Source of the DNA: Lautropia sp.
GTDB taxonomy: Bacteria; Pseudomonadota; Gammaproteobacteria; Burkholderiales; Burkholderiaceae_E
Direction of reading: 5' to 3'
Assembly (NCBI GenBank): GCA_030527825.1
Contig: JAUNAC010000002.1
Location: 320,001 to 384,000 of the forward strand
DNA length: 64,000 nt
A program made the position numbers and the translations under genes. Positions 17,829 through 26,569 of this stretch are shown piece after piece; position 1 is the first letter of the stretch; every line of letters begins with the position of its first letter. A model generated the notes under the pieces. That model did not search any database. It was not told the origin of the DNA and saw only the letters and a program-made list of their open reading frames with translations.

Positions 17829-18113
17829 ATGGCACACACATTTAAGTCCCCAAGAGCATCATCCAAGAAAAAATCCCTCGGTCAGGGCATGACTGAATAC
17901 ATCGTCATCGTCGCACTCGTTGGGGTGGCTGCGATCGGTGTCTATTCCTTCCTGGGGCAGTCGGTAAGAGGGGCTACTTCCAGTATTGCCATGGAAATTG
18001 CAGGTGAGAATGGCAATGACGGTATTAAAGCAGCCAAGGATGCCAGCGACAAGGCACTGAATGCTGCCAAGACAAAAGCAACACTCAAAAACTATAACAG
18101 CAACAACCATTGA
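17829..18113 (+). CDS. Flp-like type IVb pilin (GQGMTEY type)
   Basis: 94 residues. A basic leader ends in KKSLG, followed by QGMTEYIVIVALVGVAAIGV. Cleavage after G18 would leave Glu at +5 and Tyr at +6, the Flp prepilin signature recognised by TadV-type peptidases. The mature protein is about 76 residues: one hydrophobic helix and a hydrophilic Ala/Lys/Asn-rich tail. It would be the major pilin of the Tad-like system encoded downstream. GGAG precedes the ATG. It is the first gene of the locus and is separated from the next by 163 bases, a common arrangement for a highly expressed pilin. Confidence 0.85.
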   Translation: MAHTFKSPRASSKKKSLGQGMTEYIVIVALVGVAAIGVYSFLGQSVRGATSSIAMEIAGENGNDGIKAAKDASDKALNAAKTKATLKNYNSNNH

Positions 18114-18276
18114 TCGTCACCGTCGTGATCACGGTCGCAGGTATCAACGGCATCTGGTACAGCAGCGCCTGGACGCTAGCCAAGCACGTTGCGAACCAGC
18201 TGTATTGAACGAGAGCCTGCGACCGGATCGACCGCGGACAGTTGAGCGACATTCGTACCGTTTTCTGGAGAACAGG

Positions 18277-19665
18277 ATGACTGGGCACAGGCACGTATCC
18301 GGAACCCAGCGTGGCAAGAAAAAGGATTGGCCATGCCGCTATGGTGATTGGCGTGTGCGTCAACAGGGGCAGGCGCTGATCATGAGCCTGTTTCTGTTGG
18401 TCATCATTGCCATGATGACCTTCTATCAGTTCTCTACGGGCCAGATCACGACGGCTCGCATGCGGCTGGAAAATGCGACGGACGCTGCAGCCTACAGTGC
18501 TGCAATCATGCGTGCCCGGGTATTCAATTACTACGCCTACAGCAACCGGGCGATTCTGTTCAATGAAGTTGCCATTGCCCAGACAGCTACCTTGACGTCC
18601 TATGCGGGATTTCTGGCTCAGGGGATACACAACATCAAGAAGTATGGTCAGTATATACCGTATATCCGCAATGTCATTGTTCAGATTGATGCGATTGCGA
18701 GCGCAATGAATCGCGCGCTTCGTGTGCTTAGCGCTGTCGAGGTAGGCAGCCGCAGTGCCTATGCACATGCGCTGGCTGCGAGTCAGGAGGCGATGTGGTT
18801 GACCACCAGTGGTTACTTTTTAAGTCAGGTGACCAATGAAGTCATGAGAAAAAGTGACGAGCATTTTCATGCCTATCTGCTGAGGGGAACGACGGCAGAA
18901 AGGCTCAGCAGACGATATGAAGGAAAAGGACGCAGCCGTCTGCAGGATATGGTCAATCGATCCTTGGATGGATATTCAAAGAATCGCTCATTCGATCTGA
19001 AGCTGCCTGGATTGCGAACCTGGATTTCAATGCGCGGCCAGACCGAGATGATACGCGACCATGACACCAGCGAACTTGAACGATGGCAGGCGTACGACAC
19101 GATGTCAATACATCACAAGAGACTTTTTCGAAAAAGAAGACATGAAATGCCCCTTGCCTGGAGTGGTGTTGAATTGGCACGCAGGTCTGAGGGAGGCATG
19201 GATCGATTGAATAATCGGGCAGACCACAACAAGACAGACAACGCCAAAGCCTATCAGAACATACACGACAGATCGTTTTGGTCGACGATCGCCTATCTTG
19301 GCCTGCCCACGGTCAGGGATCTGGATGAGGGAAGCACCGCGTTCCGACAGAATCATCGATTCCCGGCGGATCGGATCACTGTGGTTGGCGTGGTCAAGAA
19401 AAGAAATGACATCAACACTGCCCGTCAGATCGGGTTGGGCTCTGGTCGACTCATGCTTGAAGATAGTCTGCCGGACTTCAGGCAGGATGCGGTGATGATG
19501 GCCATGTCCGCAGCAGAGATCTATTTCCGCCACCCACCTGGAGCGGATGAGCGGATCGAGTATGCCAGCATGTATAGCCCGTATTGGCAAGTCAGGCTGG
19601 CCGGTGTCCAGGCACAAGAACGTCTGTTGGCGGGCGCATCCGCCTCACTTGGGAGATCGTCGTGA
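18277..19665 (+). CDS. TadG-like pilus assembly protein
   Basis: 462 residues from the ATG at 18277, which has GGAG nine bases upstream. A basic N-terminus with RQQGQALIMSLFLLVIIAMM forms a single membrane anchor, and LENATDAAAYSAA follows, the standard start of TadG/TadE-related proteins. At +5 after the glycine there is Met rather than Glu, so peptidase processing is doubtful. The rest (about 80-460) is a large, charged periplasmic part rich in Arg with no von Willebrand domain that I can see, unlike classical TadG. The stop overlaps the next start (GTGA). Role inferred from the N-terminus and context. Confidence 0.72.
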   Translation: MTGHRHVSGTQRGKKKDWPCRYGDWRVRQQGQALIMSLFLLVIIAMMTFYQFSTGQITTARMRLENATDAAAYSAAIMRARVFNYYAYSNRAILFNEVAIAQTATLTSYAGFLAQGIHNIKKYGQYIPYIRNVIVQIDAIASAMNRALRVLSAVEVGSRSAYAHALAASQEAMWLTTSGYFLSQVTNEVMRKSDEHFHAYLLRGTTAERLSRRYEGKGRSRLQDMVNRSLDGYSKNRSFDLKLPGLRTWISMRGQTEMIRDHDTSELERWQAYDTMSIHHKRLFRKRRHEMPLAWSGVELARRSEGGMDRLNNRADHNKTDNAKAYQNIHDRSFWSTIAYLGLPTVRDLDEGSTAFRQNHRFPADRITVVGVVKKRNDINTARQIGLGSGRLMLEDSLPDFRQDAVMMAMSAAEIYFRHPPGADERIEYASMYSPYWQVRLAGVQAQERLLAGASASLGRSS

Positions 19666-20672
19666 CCCTATCAGGTGATACGGCGACTGAAGGGATCCCC
19701 ATGAAGGTGATGGGGCAATCCTTGCAGGGCGGGCAGGCACTGGTTGAAACCTGCGTAGTGTGTCTATTTGTCCTGGTGCCATTCTTTGTGTTGTTGCCAC
19801 TGTTGGCGAAGTATCAGGACATCCGCCAGGTGACCGTGGCAGCGTCCAGAACAGCTGCTTTTGAGTGTGCTGTCTATGCGGATGAATGTTCGAATGAACA
19901 GACCGCCAGGCGTGTCGCGGAGCAGTTGCGGAGTCGTCATTTCAGTCAGGGTCATATTGCCCTGCGCTCGGATAACGTTTCCCTGAATGAGCGGCCCGGT
20001 CAGGAAGGTAATCCCTTTTGGGTGGGAAACAATGGGGATCCCCTGATAAAGGGCGATCAGCAAGTGTCATTAAAGCTGGCGCATGAGCGATTTGATGCGA
20101 TCAAGGCCGGGCACGGTCTGATTGATCGGCTCGCTGGTGCAGCAGGCGACATTGCAGGTCCTTCACGATTTGGGCTGTCGTTCAGAAACAGTATTTTCTC
20201 AGCGCAAGTGCAGAGCAGGGTGCCGATGGATATATCGTTTCGCCAGAAAGCAGATGTGAAACAGGACGGTGGGGTATCTGAGCGTCCTGTGCATGAGTTG
20301 ACGTTCAACAGTCAGGTTGGAATTCTGGCAGATGCGTGGAATGCATCCAGTGCCAAGGGTCAGGAGGGACGCAGCATGCAAAGTCGGGTGGATCGGGGAC
20401 GGCGCCTGCCTTCAGCTGGGGATCTTGCGCAGGCGACGAGGGATGCACTCCATTTTATGCCTGCTGCAGTGGCAAACCATTTTCCTGATCTTGATCCTGA
20501 CCGGATGATTGAATTTGTGCACAAACCATTGGTGGATCTCATTCATGCACAGCGCCCGCTTGCCAGAGGAAAACTGCCCAGATTTGAGTATCACAAAGTT
20601 GATGTAGAAATTGTTCCTGCAGATCGTCTTCCTGGTGACAGGGGCGTGGATGATCTATCGAAAAACCGGTAG
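19662..20672 (+). CDS. TadE-like pseudopilin with large C-terminal region
   Basis: 336 residues from a GTG at 19662 that overlaps the previous stop and has GGGAG upstream. An ATG at 19701 is the alternative. The class III leader LQGG/QALVETCVVCLFVLVPFF has Gly24 before the cleavage point and Glu29 at +5, then a hydrophobic helix to about residue 50. The remaining ~285 residues are periplasmic and unrecognised, much longer than classical TadE (about 190). TadE-type proteins are pseudopilins of the Tad machine. Two Cys pairs near the helix and the following segment might form a disulfide. Confidence 0.7.
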   Translation: MTLSGDTATEGIPMKVMGQSLQGGQALVETCVVCLFVLVPFFVLLPLLAKYQDIRQVTVAASRTAAFECAVYADECSNEQTARRVAEQLRSRHFSQGHIALRSDNVSLNERPGQEGNPFWVGNNGDPLIKGDQQVSLKLAHERFDAIKAGHGLIDRLAGAAGDIAGPSRFGLSFRNSIFSAQVQSRVPMDISFRQKADVKQDGGVSERPVHELTFNSQVGILADAWNASSAKGQEGRSMQSRVDRGRRLPSAGDLAQATRDALHFMPAAVANHFPDLDPDRMIEFVHKPLVDLIHAQRPLARGKLPRFEYHKVDVEIVPADRLPGDRGVDDLSKNR

Positions 20673-20760
20673 ATGCGACGGCCCAGCCAAACCGTGGTTG
20701 ACAGATTTCAGTTCTCTCGACTATCGCACGAATCATCGGTTCATTGAAACAGGTTGCCTC

Positions 20761-21495
20761 ATGAGTGCACTCAATCCATTTTCATTCAGGCGTCCGGATG
20801 GGTCGACGTTGTCGAATGCAACGGCCTGGCTGTTATGTCATCTGACGCTCGCCAGTATGTTGGCAAGTGTTCCTGCTCATGGCGCATCCGGCGGGCATTT
20901 TGTACCCCATGAACAAGTCATCATGAAAGATACGCTGGTGCCTGGCGGTCGGGTCAGCATCAGCCAGTTTGAATCCAGTCTGTCAGTTGATGACGCATTG
21001 CGCATGATTGAGGATGACTGGTCATCGACGCTACTTCCGCCAATGCGCAGTCATCACGATGGATGGCAGGTCATTACCCATCTGGATGGCAGCGTTGTGG
21101 AATCAATAGAGCTCCACACAGATGGTGGCGGGCTGTACGGAAGACGTGTTCGCTGGTCTGTTGACTCACACGATGCTGCCTCCCTGGATGCGGATGCCCA
21201 ATGGTTTCAGAGGCTCTTGCCGGGTACGGCACGGCCGATGCCTGTCATTTCGCATCTGGACGGGGGGCGCCGGGCGAGCACGTTGGTGGCCTGCGCGGAT
21301 GACAGTGTGGTGCGTCTGGATCATTGGGTCGGCCACAGATTGCTCAGACTTGGCTACCAGATGATCAGCGAGGGAGGTGGAGAGTCGAGTCAGTCTCCTG
21401 TTGTATCGCTGTACTCGCGTGATGGTGAGGAGATTGCCTTGTCTGTATCCAGAGAGGGCGCCAGGCAATTTCTGGTGATGCACTGGAGACGCTGA
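20761..21495 (+). CDS. Exported protein of unknown function in the Tad-like locus
   Basis: 244 residues from the ATG at 20761. A long hydrophilic N-terminus precedes a hydrophobic stretch (TAWLLCHLTLASMLASVPA) ending AHGA, a probable Sec signal with cleavage near residue 42. The mature part has no motif I know; repeated short His/Asp segments (HHDGWQVITHLDGS, VISHLDGGRR) suggest two related beta-rich halves. It sits between two pseudopilin genes and its stop overlaps the next start by one base, so it probably belongs to the pilus apparatus, possibly as a periplasmic partner replacing RcpB/CpaD. That role is inference. Confidence 0.6.
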   Translation: MSALNPFSFRRPDGSTLSNATAWLLCHLTLASMLASVPAHGASGGHFVPHEQVIMKDTLVPGGRVSISQFESSLSVDDALRMIEDDWSSTLLPPMRSHHDGWQVITHLDGSVVESIELHTDGGGLYGRRVRWSVDSHDAASLDADAQWFQRLLPGTARPMPVISHLDGGRRASTLVACADDSVVRLDHWVGHRLLRLGYQMISEGGGESSQSPVVSLYSRDGEEIALSVSREGARQFLVMHWRR

Positions 21496-21797
21496 TGAGA
21501 TCGGCCAATACGAGCATGAGCAGGAAATGTCGACGCCTGAGCTGCATCGTCTGGATTAGGCTGCATGCGTATTACGGGTTGTTTTGCAAGGCGGATCGAT
21601 TCCAGATGCTGGATCATTTTCCATACGCGGTACGCATCTGCAATAGGCAGAGGGGACAGGCATCTGTCGAATACCTCCTGATGACCATCGTTATGTGCCT
21701 GGTGCTGTTTCATGGTCAACCCAGTCTGCTGAGCAGGGTGTTGCGGGCAATACAGCAGAGCTATTCTTTTTTTTCCTATGGAATGTCATTGCCATGA
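21495..21797 (+). CDS. Small Flp/TadE-like prepilin with long leader
   Basis: 100 residues. RQRG/QASVEYLLMTIVMCLVLF gives Glu at +5 and Tyr at +6 after Gly54, the class III prepilin pattern. The mature peptide would be only about 46 residues. The 54-residue leader is very long; an ATG at 21606 would shorten it to 17. The upstream start is supported by GGAG and by the one-base TGATG overlap with the preceding gene. Its stop overlaps the cpaB start (ATGA). A second, minor pilin or an initiating pseudopilin is the likely role. Confidence 0.65.
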   Translation: MRSANTSMSRKCRRLSCIVWIRLHAYYGLFCKADRFQMLDHFPYAVRICNRQRGQASVEYLLMTIVMCLVLFHGQPSLLSRVLRAIQQSYSFFSYGMSLP

Positions 21798-22825
21798 AGC
21801 CCATCGTTAATAGATTGCTCACTCGTCATCGCCAGGTAGTATTGATGCTGGCCGCGGTCTTATGTGGTGGCGTTGCCGTTTACGCCGGATCCCATTATCT
21901 GCACGACCAGATTCAGGCAGAGCGGCTGCGGCTTACACCGCCACCGCAGGAAATGGTGGATGTGGTGGTTGCCAAAGAGTCTCTTGACAAAGGAGATGAA
22001 GTCAGCACCGAGACGATGGCAATCCGCTCGATGCCGGCACAATATGTGCCTGTTTCCGCTGTTACCCCATCTCAATTTGAGTCTTTGGTTGGTCAACGTC
22101 TGCTGCAGCCATTGCAGGCAGGTGAAATGCTTGTGGCATCAGAGGTGTCGTCGGCAGACCTGAAGTTGTTTTCCTCACGTGTCCGGCCAGGCATAAGGGC
22201 CATGACTATTGCGGTGGACGAAATCAATTCATTGTCAGGCATGTTGCAGCCTGGCGATCACATTGATCTGCTCATGACAGCCCGTCCGCCAACCGGCCCA
22301 GGGCAACGTGAAGCGGACCACGAGGTGACGGTACCGCTTCTGCAAAATTTGCTGGTGATGGCGACTGGGCGTCGTGTTCGTGCGGCGACTGATGACGGGG
22401 GAGATCCATCGGGGTATTCCGCAGTAACCGTGGAAGTCTCTCCTGCACAGGCAGCCCGCCTGGTGGTCGCCCAGCGAGCAGGGCGTTTAACGGCAGTGCT
22501 GAGAAATCCAGATGATGGATTGCCAGTAGTGGCTGATGCAGTTGATTTGAGCAGTCTGTTTCCTGTTGCGCCACCACCAGCTTCAGCCCCTGCGCGCAGA
22601 CGTTTCGCTGGCACTGACCGGCGACCCCAGATGATTGTCGGTGGGCTTGGCAAGGTGCTGGTTGGACGATTGCCGACATACAACCTGCACCACTCATCAG
22701 GGATCGCCCCTCAACCGCCGGCCCGTGACAAGGCACCTGACGGGGACGTGGCGTCGACTGATGCAGATGAGTCTATCGTAGCCGATGGCAAATACGGGGA
22801 TCACATCGATCGCAAGCACATGTGA
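21794..22825 (+). CDS. cpaB: Flp pilus assembly protein CpaB/RcpC
   Basis: 343 residues. One N-terminal membrane helix (QVVLMLAAVLCGGVAVYAGS) is followed by an SAF domain (VDVVVAKESLDKGDEVSTET ... GEMLVASEV) and then the CpaB C-terminal domain (RPGIRAMTIAVDEINSLSGML, QPGDHIDLLMT). The last ~90 residues are Pro/Asp-rich and probably disordered. CpaB is a periplasmic Tad protein that works with the secretin. The ATG overlaps the previous stop, and the secretin gene follows after 81 bases. Confidence 0.9.
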   Translation: MKPIVNRLLTRHRQVVLMLAAVLCGGVAVYAGSHYLHDQIQAERLRLTPPPQEMVDVVVAKESLDKGDEVSTETMAIRSMPAQYVPVSAVTPSQFESLVGQRLLQPLQAGEMLVASEVSSADLKLFSSRVRPGIRAMTIAVDEINSLSGMLQPGDHIDLLMTARPPTGPGQREADHEVTVPLLQNLLVMATGRRVRAATDDGGDPSGYSAVTVEVSPAQAARLVVAQRAGRLTAVLRNPDDGLPVVADAVDLSSLFPVAPPPASAPARRRFAGTDRRPQMIVGGLGKVLVGRLPTYNLHHSSGIAPQPPARDKAPDGDVASTDADESIVADGKYGDHIDRKHM

Positions 22826-22906
22826 TCAAGCGAGACCACATTTCCGCAGGAAAGCGGTTCCGCACGATCGATTTTCGATGAATTCATTTTTCAGACGAGA
22901 ACAATT

Positions 22907-24487
22907 ATGTCTGTTAGCGTGAAGTTACAGCATGTCCGTCATATGGCTGAATCTCTTCAACCATGCCATCGTCCCCTCATGCGAGGGACGTCATTGATCT
23001 GGATGGCTTGTGTTGCCCTGATGGGGGGTGCCTCAGCTGGCACAGCCTGTGCAGCCATGCCCGTTACGGGCTCATCGCTGTCCAGTCAGACATTATTGAT
23101 TAACCAGATAAAACCGACTGAGCCAGCAAAAGCGCCTAAGCCAGCAAAACAGTCTGTCCACGGTATGGGTCGCCAGCGGCCCGGCGCTCAGGAGAGGGGG
23201 GGACATCTGCCGTCCGGGCTGCATGTCAACCGCCAGCAGGCAGCAGCGATGTCCCCCGATATCCAGAAGATGACGCTTGCTGTTGGTCAGGCACACCTCT
23301 TGGAGGTTGGTGACGTGCTGCGTGTGGCGCTCGGTTCCGGGCGGGTTCTCCAGGCAAACTGGCTGGATGACCGGCAGATTCTGTTGATTCCCGAGGCGCC
23401 AGGCGAGACGACACTGCATTTCTGGCTCAAGCGCGGTGGCATGAAAACCTATCAGATTCTGGTGACCGAATCCAATGGATCCCGCCTGGTTGATGAAATG
23501 AATGATTTGTTAGGGACAAACAGTGGTGTGCGAGCGCGGCTGATGGGCGATCGAATTCTGCTGGAGGGACAGCATCCGACCGAGGAGGGAGCATGGCGGG
23601 CGGCAGAGCTGGTCAAGCGAAACCCGCAAATCATCAATCTGGTCAGTCGCCATGGCTACGAGCAGATGATCAGTCTCGATGTGAAGATGATAGAAATAGG
23701 TCGCAATGCCTTAAAGCAATTAGGTGTTCGCTGGCAAGGTGGGCCTGCGGGTGACTGGGCTGTTGTGGGACCGAGTTTTGGGGTGATCGGTGATTTTCAT
23801 CGCAGCGCCGCTTTTACGCCGGTGGATGGTTCCGCCGCTGCAAGAGGGTTTGCGGTTGCCCCCGTTTTGCACCCGCTGGCTACCAGTGCTTCCTTGGTTT
23901 CCTCGCTGAGCAGCATGATTGATCTGATGGTTCAACAAGGGGATGCGGCGGTTTTAGCAGAGCCGAGGCTCTCGACCCGATCAGGTGGCAAGGCCCGTTT
24001 TGTTGCCGGGGGGGAATTGCCCATTCCGGTCATCAACGCGAATGGCGCTGCCAATGTGGACTTCAAGGAATATGGTGTGCGATTTGAAATTGAACCGGTG
24101 CTCAATGCGCAAGGGGTTATCTCTGCAAGTCTGCATACGGAGGTGTCCAGCATTGATGAGGAGGTGAGCGTCAAGGGGGTTCCGGGTCTGCGCAAGCAAA
24201 GCTCCAATACGGATGTGAATTTGCGTCCAGGTGAAACCCTTGTTATTGCCGGTATGGTTCGAAACGAGATGTCGAATGTCGTGACCAAGATTCCGGGTCT
24301 GGGAAATCTTCCAATTTTGGGAAATCTGTTTCGATCCAAACGATTCCGGCGTCACGAGTCGGAAATGGTGGTTCTCATTACCCCTCATCTGAGTGGCCAG
24401 GGAGAGTCCCAGGCAGAAGATGAGCGCGCCCGCGCCATTCAGACGCGTTTTTCGGACATGAAGAAGCGCTTTGAAATGCTGGAATGA
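22907..24487 (+). CDS. cpaC: Tad secretin CpaC/RcpA
   Basis: 526 residues. A signal peptide (hydrophobic about 30-47) is followed by the N-terminal pilus/secretin domain (QKMTLAVGQAHLLEVGDVLR ... GETTLHFWLK), a BON-like segment (about 185-250, GVRARLMGDRILLEGQHPTE) and the secretin core (VLAEPRLSTRSGGKARFVAG, LRPGETLVIAGMVRNEM, KIPGLGNLPILGNLFRSKRF, EMVVLITPHL). It forms the outer-membrane channel for the pilus. The start at 22907 has only a weak ribosome site and may lie slightly downstream. No pilotin-like RcpB/CpaD gene is adjacent. Confidence 0.93.
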   Translation: MSVSVKLQHVRHMAESLQPCHRPLMRGTSLIWMACVALMGGASAGTACAAMPVTGSSLSSQTLLINQIKPTEPAKAPKPAKQSVHGMGRQRPGAQERGGHLPSGLHVNRQQAAAMSPDIQKMTLAVGQAHLLEVGDVLRVALGSGRVLQANWLDDRQILLIPEAPGETTLHFWLKRGGMKTYQILVTESNGSRLVDEMNDLLGTNSGVRARLMGDRILLEGQHPTEEGAWRAAELVKRNPQIINLVSRHGYEQMISLDVKMIEIGRNALKQLGVRWQGGPAGDWAVVGPSFGVIGDFHRSAAFTPVDGSAAARGFAVAPVLHPLATSASLVSSLSSMIDLMVQQGDAAVLAEPRLSTRSGGKARFVAGGELPIPVINANGAANVDFKEYGVRFEIEPVLNAQGVISASLHTEVSSIDEEVSVKGVPGLRKQSSNTDVNLRPGETLVIAGMVRNEMSNVVTKIPGLGNLPILGNLFRSKRFRRHESEMVVLITPHLSGQGESQAEDERARAIQTRFSDMKKRFEMLE

Positions 24488-24592
24488 TTGATCGTGCAAT
24501 AACGATGTCAGCGAATGGCGTATCGCAGATTGCAATTCAGGCAGATGCGATACATCTGGATGTGTATGAGCATGGCGACGGAGATGAATGGA

Positions 24593-26533
24593 ATGTTGGC
24601 GATTCTGATCGAGGAAGAGGGAAGAGATAGTCGGCTGGTCCGAGTGCCAAAGCTGCCCTGTCGCCTGGGGCGGGGCAGGGAGGCGGACGTGCAGTTGCCT
24701 GGCTGGCGGGTGGCCAAGGTTCATGCCGAATTGCAGCCGATGGGCCGGGGAATAAAGCTGGTGGATATGGGCACCATCGCGGGAACCAGGGTGAATGGTG
24801 AGCGGGTGGTTGAATACGGCCCCTTGCTGGAACAGGATGAAATCCGTTTGCCTGGTTATCGGATCATGGTCCAGGGGGAGGCGCTTCGGCATGGTCGGAT
24901 GATGGCTGGCTTTTCGGAGACAGATGAGCATGCGAATGCACGGGTTTGCGACGCTCGTACGGGTTCCGGAATGGTGATGTCAAGCGATACGCCCGGTACG
25001 GTATCGACCGGGCCGGCGCAGCAGGATGATTTCTTCGTGGCTGACAAGGTGAATCCGGACGGCGGCAGTCATGCGCCCGAATGCAGCCATTCACGCTCTG
25101 GCAAGGATCACGCTGCTGCCGAATATATGATGTCGCAGCGTGTGGGGGAGCCATCCACGTTGACGGATGAAGCGGAAAATACGCGTGTGCTGCCGGAAAT
25201 TCGCCCAGACCATTCTTTGCATCAGAAACCGGATTTCGCCCGGATGGCGCAGGCACAGTTGCAGGCGCTGGGCTGGCGTCGTCGCGTGCATCGTCAGCTG
25301 CTGGAAGTGATTGACTTGCAACGCAGCAATCTGACGCAGTTTTCTGCAGACGAGGTCCGGGCAGAAGTGTATGCGGCAGTGAAGCGGATTGTTGCTGAGA
25401 TGGATGCCTTGCCGTCGGAAATAGACCGGGAACTGCTCATACAGGATACGGTGGATGAAGCCGTTGGGCTGGGCCCGCTGGAGCGCTTGATGGATGATCC
25501 ACTGATCAGTGAGATCATGGTGAATGGTGTCTCGGATATTTTCATAGAACGCCAGGGCGTACTGCAGAAAGTTCCTCTGGCATTTTCTGATGATGAGGCC
25601 ATCCGAAATGTCATCGAACGCATCGTTGCGCCCCTGGGACGACGTATCGACGAGTCCTGCCCGCTGGTCGATGCGCGGCTTTCAGACGGTTCCCGTGTGA
25701 ATGCGATCATTCCGCCAGTTGCACTCAAGGGGCCGACAGTCACGATTCGACGTTTCAATCGAACGGTCATGACTCCGGAGACTTTGCTGTCCGGTCAGAG
25801 CGCCTCTGCCGCCATGATGGCATTCCTGCGCATCTGCGTGGAACAGCGAAAAAGCATCATTGTGTCCGGGGGGACCGGATCAGGAAAGACGACGTTGCTG
25901 AATGTGCTGTCCAACCTGATCCCTGCGGGGGAGCGCTTGATCACGATCGAGGATGCCGCTGAGCTGAAACTCGCGCACGCACATCTGGTTTCCCTGGAGG
26001 CGCGTCCGCCGAATGCAGAAGGCAGGGGAGCCATTTCAATTCGTGACCTGGTTAGAAATGCGTTGCGCATGCGTCCTGACCGGATCATCGTGGGTGAGTG
26101 CCGAGGTGCGGAGGCTTTGGATATGCTCCAGGCCATGAACACGGGGCATGAAGGATCAATGACGACCGTTCATGCCAATACACCCAGGGATGTGCTGTCA
26201 CGCCTGGAAGTACTGATGCTGATGGCCGGCATTGAGTTACCGCTGACAGCATTGCGAGAGCAAATTGCCAGTGCGGTCGATCTGATCATTCATCAGGCCC
26301 GATTTTCGGATGGTGCACGGCGTATCACGTCCATTACGGAGGTTTGTGGGGTGGAAAGCGGAAAAATTCAGCTTCAGGAGATCTTCCGGTATGAGCAGAC
26401 GGGCATGAAAGGTGGACGGATTCAAGGTCGGTTCCGCGCATGTAACGCAGTTCCTTCCTTTTACGAAGCCTTGAGAGCCCGAGGTGTTGCGGTGGATCTC
26501 GACATTTTTGAAGATGCGATGGTCCAGGCTTGA
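24593..26533 (+). CDS. cpaF: FHA-domain/CpaF (TadA) ATPase fusion
   Basis: About 646 residues from the ATG at 24593, supported by GGAG at a good distance; the frame is open to an ATG at 24515. Residues 1-95 form an FHA domain (CRLGRGREADVQLPG, VNGERV), 95-225 an Asp/His/Ser-rich linker, and 225-640 a CpaF/TadA type secretion ATPase. The Walker A motif GGTGSGKT is at 426-433, with LITIEDAAELKL, LVRNALRMRPDRIIVGE and MTTVHANTPRDVLSRLEVLM following. It powers pilin assembly at the inner membrane. In the FHA part, the phosphate-contacting Ser is Ala41 (AKVH) and the Asn of the S/T-x-N-G-T turn is Ala, so phosphothreonine binding is doubtful. Confidence 0.93.
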   Translation: MLAILIEEEGRDSRLVRVPKLPCRLGRGREADVQLPGWRVAKVHAELQPMGRGIKLVDMGTIAGTRVNGERVVEYGPLLEQDEIRLPGYRIMVQGEALRHGRMMAGFSETDEHANARVCDARTGSGMVMSSDTPGTVSTGPAQQDDFFVADKVNPDGGSHAPECSHSRSGKDHAAAEYMMSQRVGEPSTLTDEAENTRVLPEIRPDHSLHQKPDFARMAQAQLQALGWRRRVHRQLLEVIDLQRSNLTQFSADEVRAEVYAAVKRIVAEMDALPSEIDRELLIQDTVDEAVGLGPLERLMDDPLISEIMVNGVSDIFIERQGVLQKVPLAFSDDEAIRNVIERIVAPLGRRIDESCPLVDARLSDGSRVNAIIPPVALKGPTVTIRRFNRTVMTPETLLSGQSASAAMMAFLRICVEQRKSIIVSGGTGSGKTTLLNVLSNLIPAGERLITIEDAAELKLAHAHLVSLEARPPNAEGRGAISIRDLVRNALRMRPDRIIVGECRGAEALDMLQAMNTGHEGSMTTVHANTPRDVLSRLEVLMLMAGIELPLTALREQIASAVDLIIHQARFSDGARRITSITEVCGVESGKIQLQEIFRYEQTGMKGGRIQGRFRACNAVPSFYEALRARGVAVDLDIFEDAMVQA

Positions 26534-26569
26534 TTTTGGATCAGTACATGGTTTGGCAGGAGGCGCGAA

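Noticed and set aside
18114-18276. Possible attenuator with the palindrome CGTGATCACG after the pilin gene
   Set aside because: The stem extends only through wobble pairs and has no T tract, so it was not reported as a terminator.
23981-24931. 316-codon open frame on the minus strand
   Set aside because: Antisense across the secretin and FHA-CpaF genes; no domain, and it would disrupt an otherwise continuous operon.
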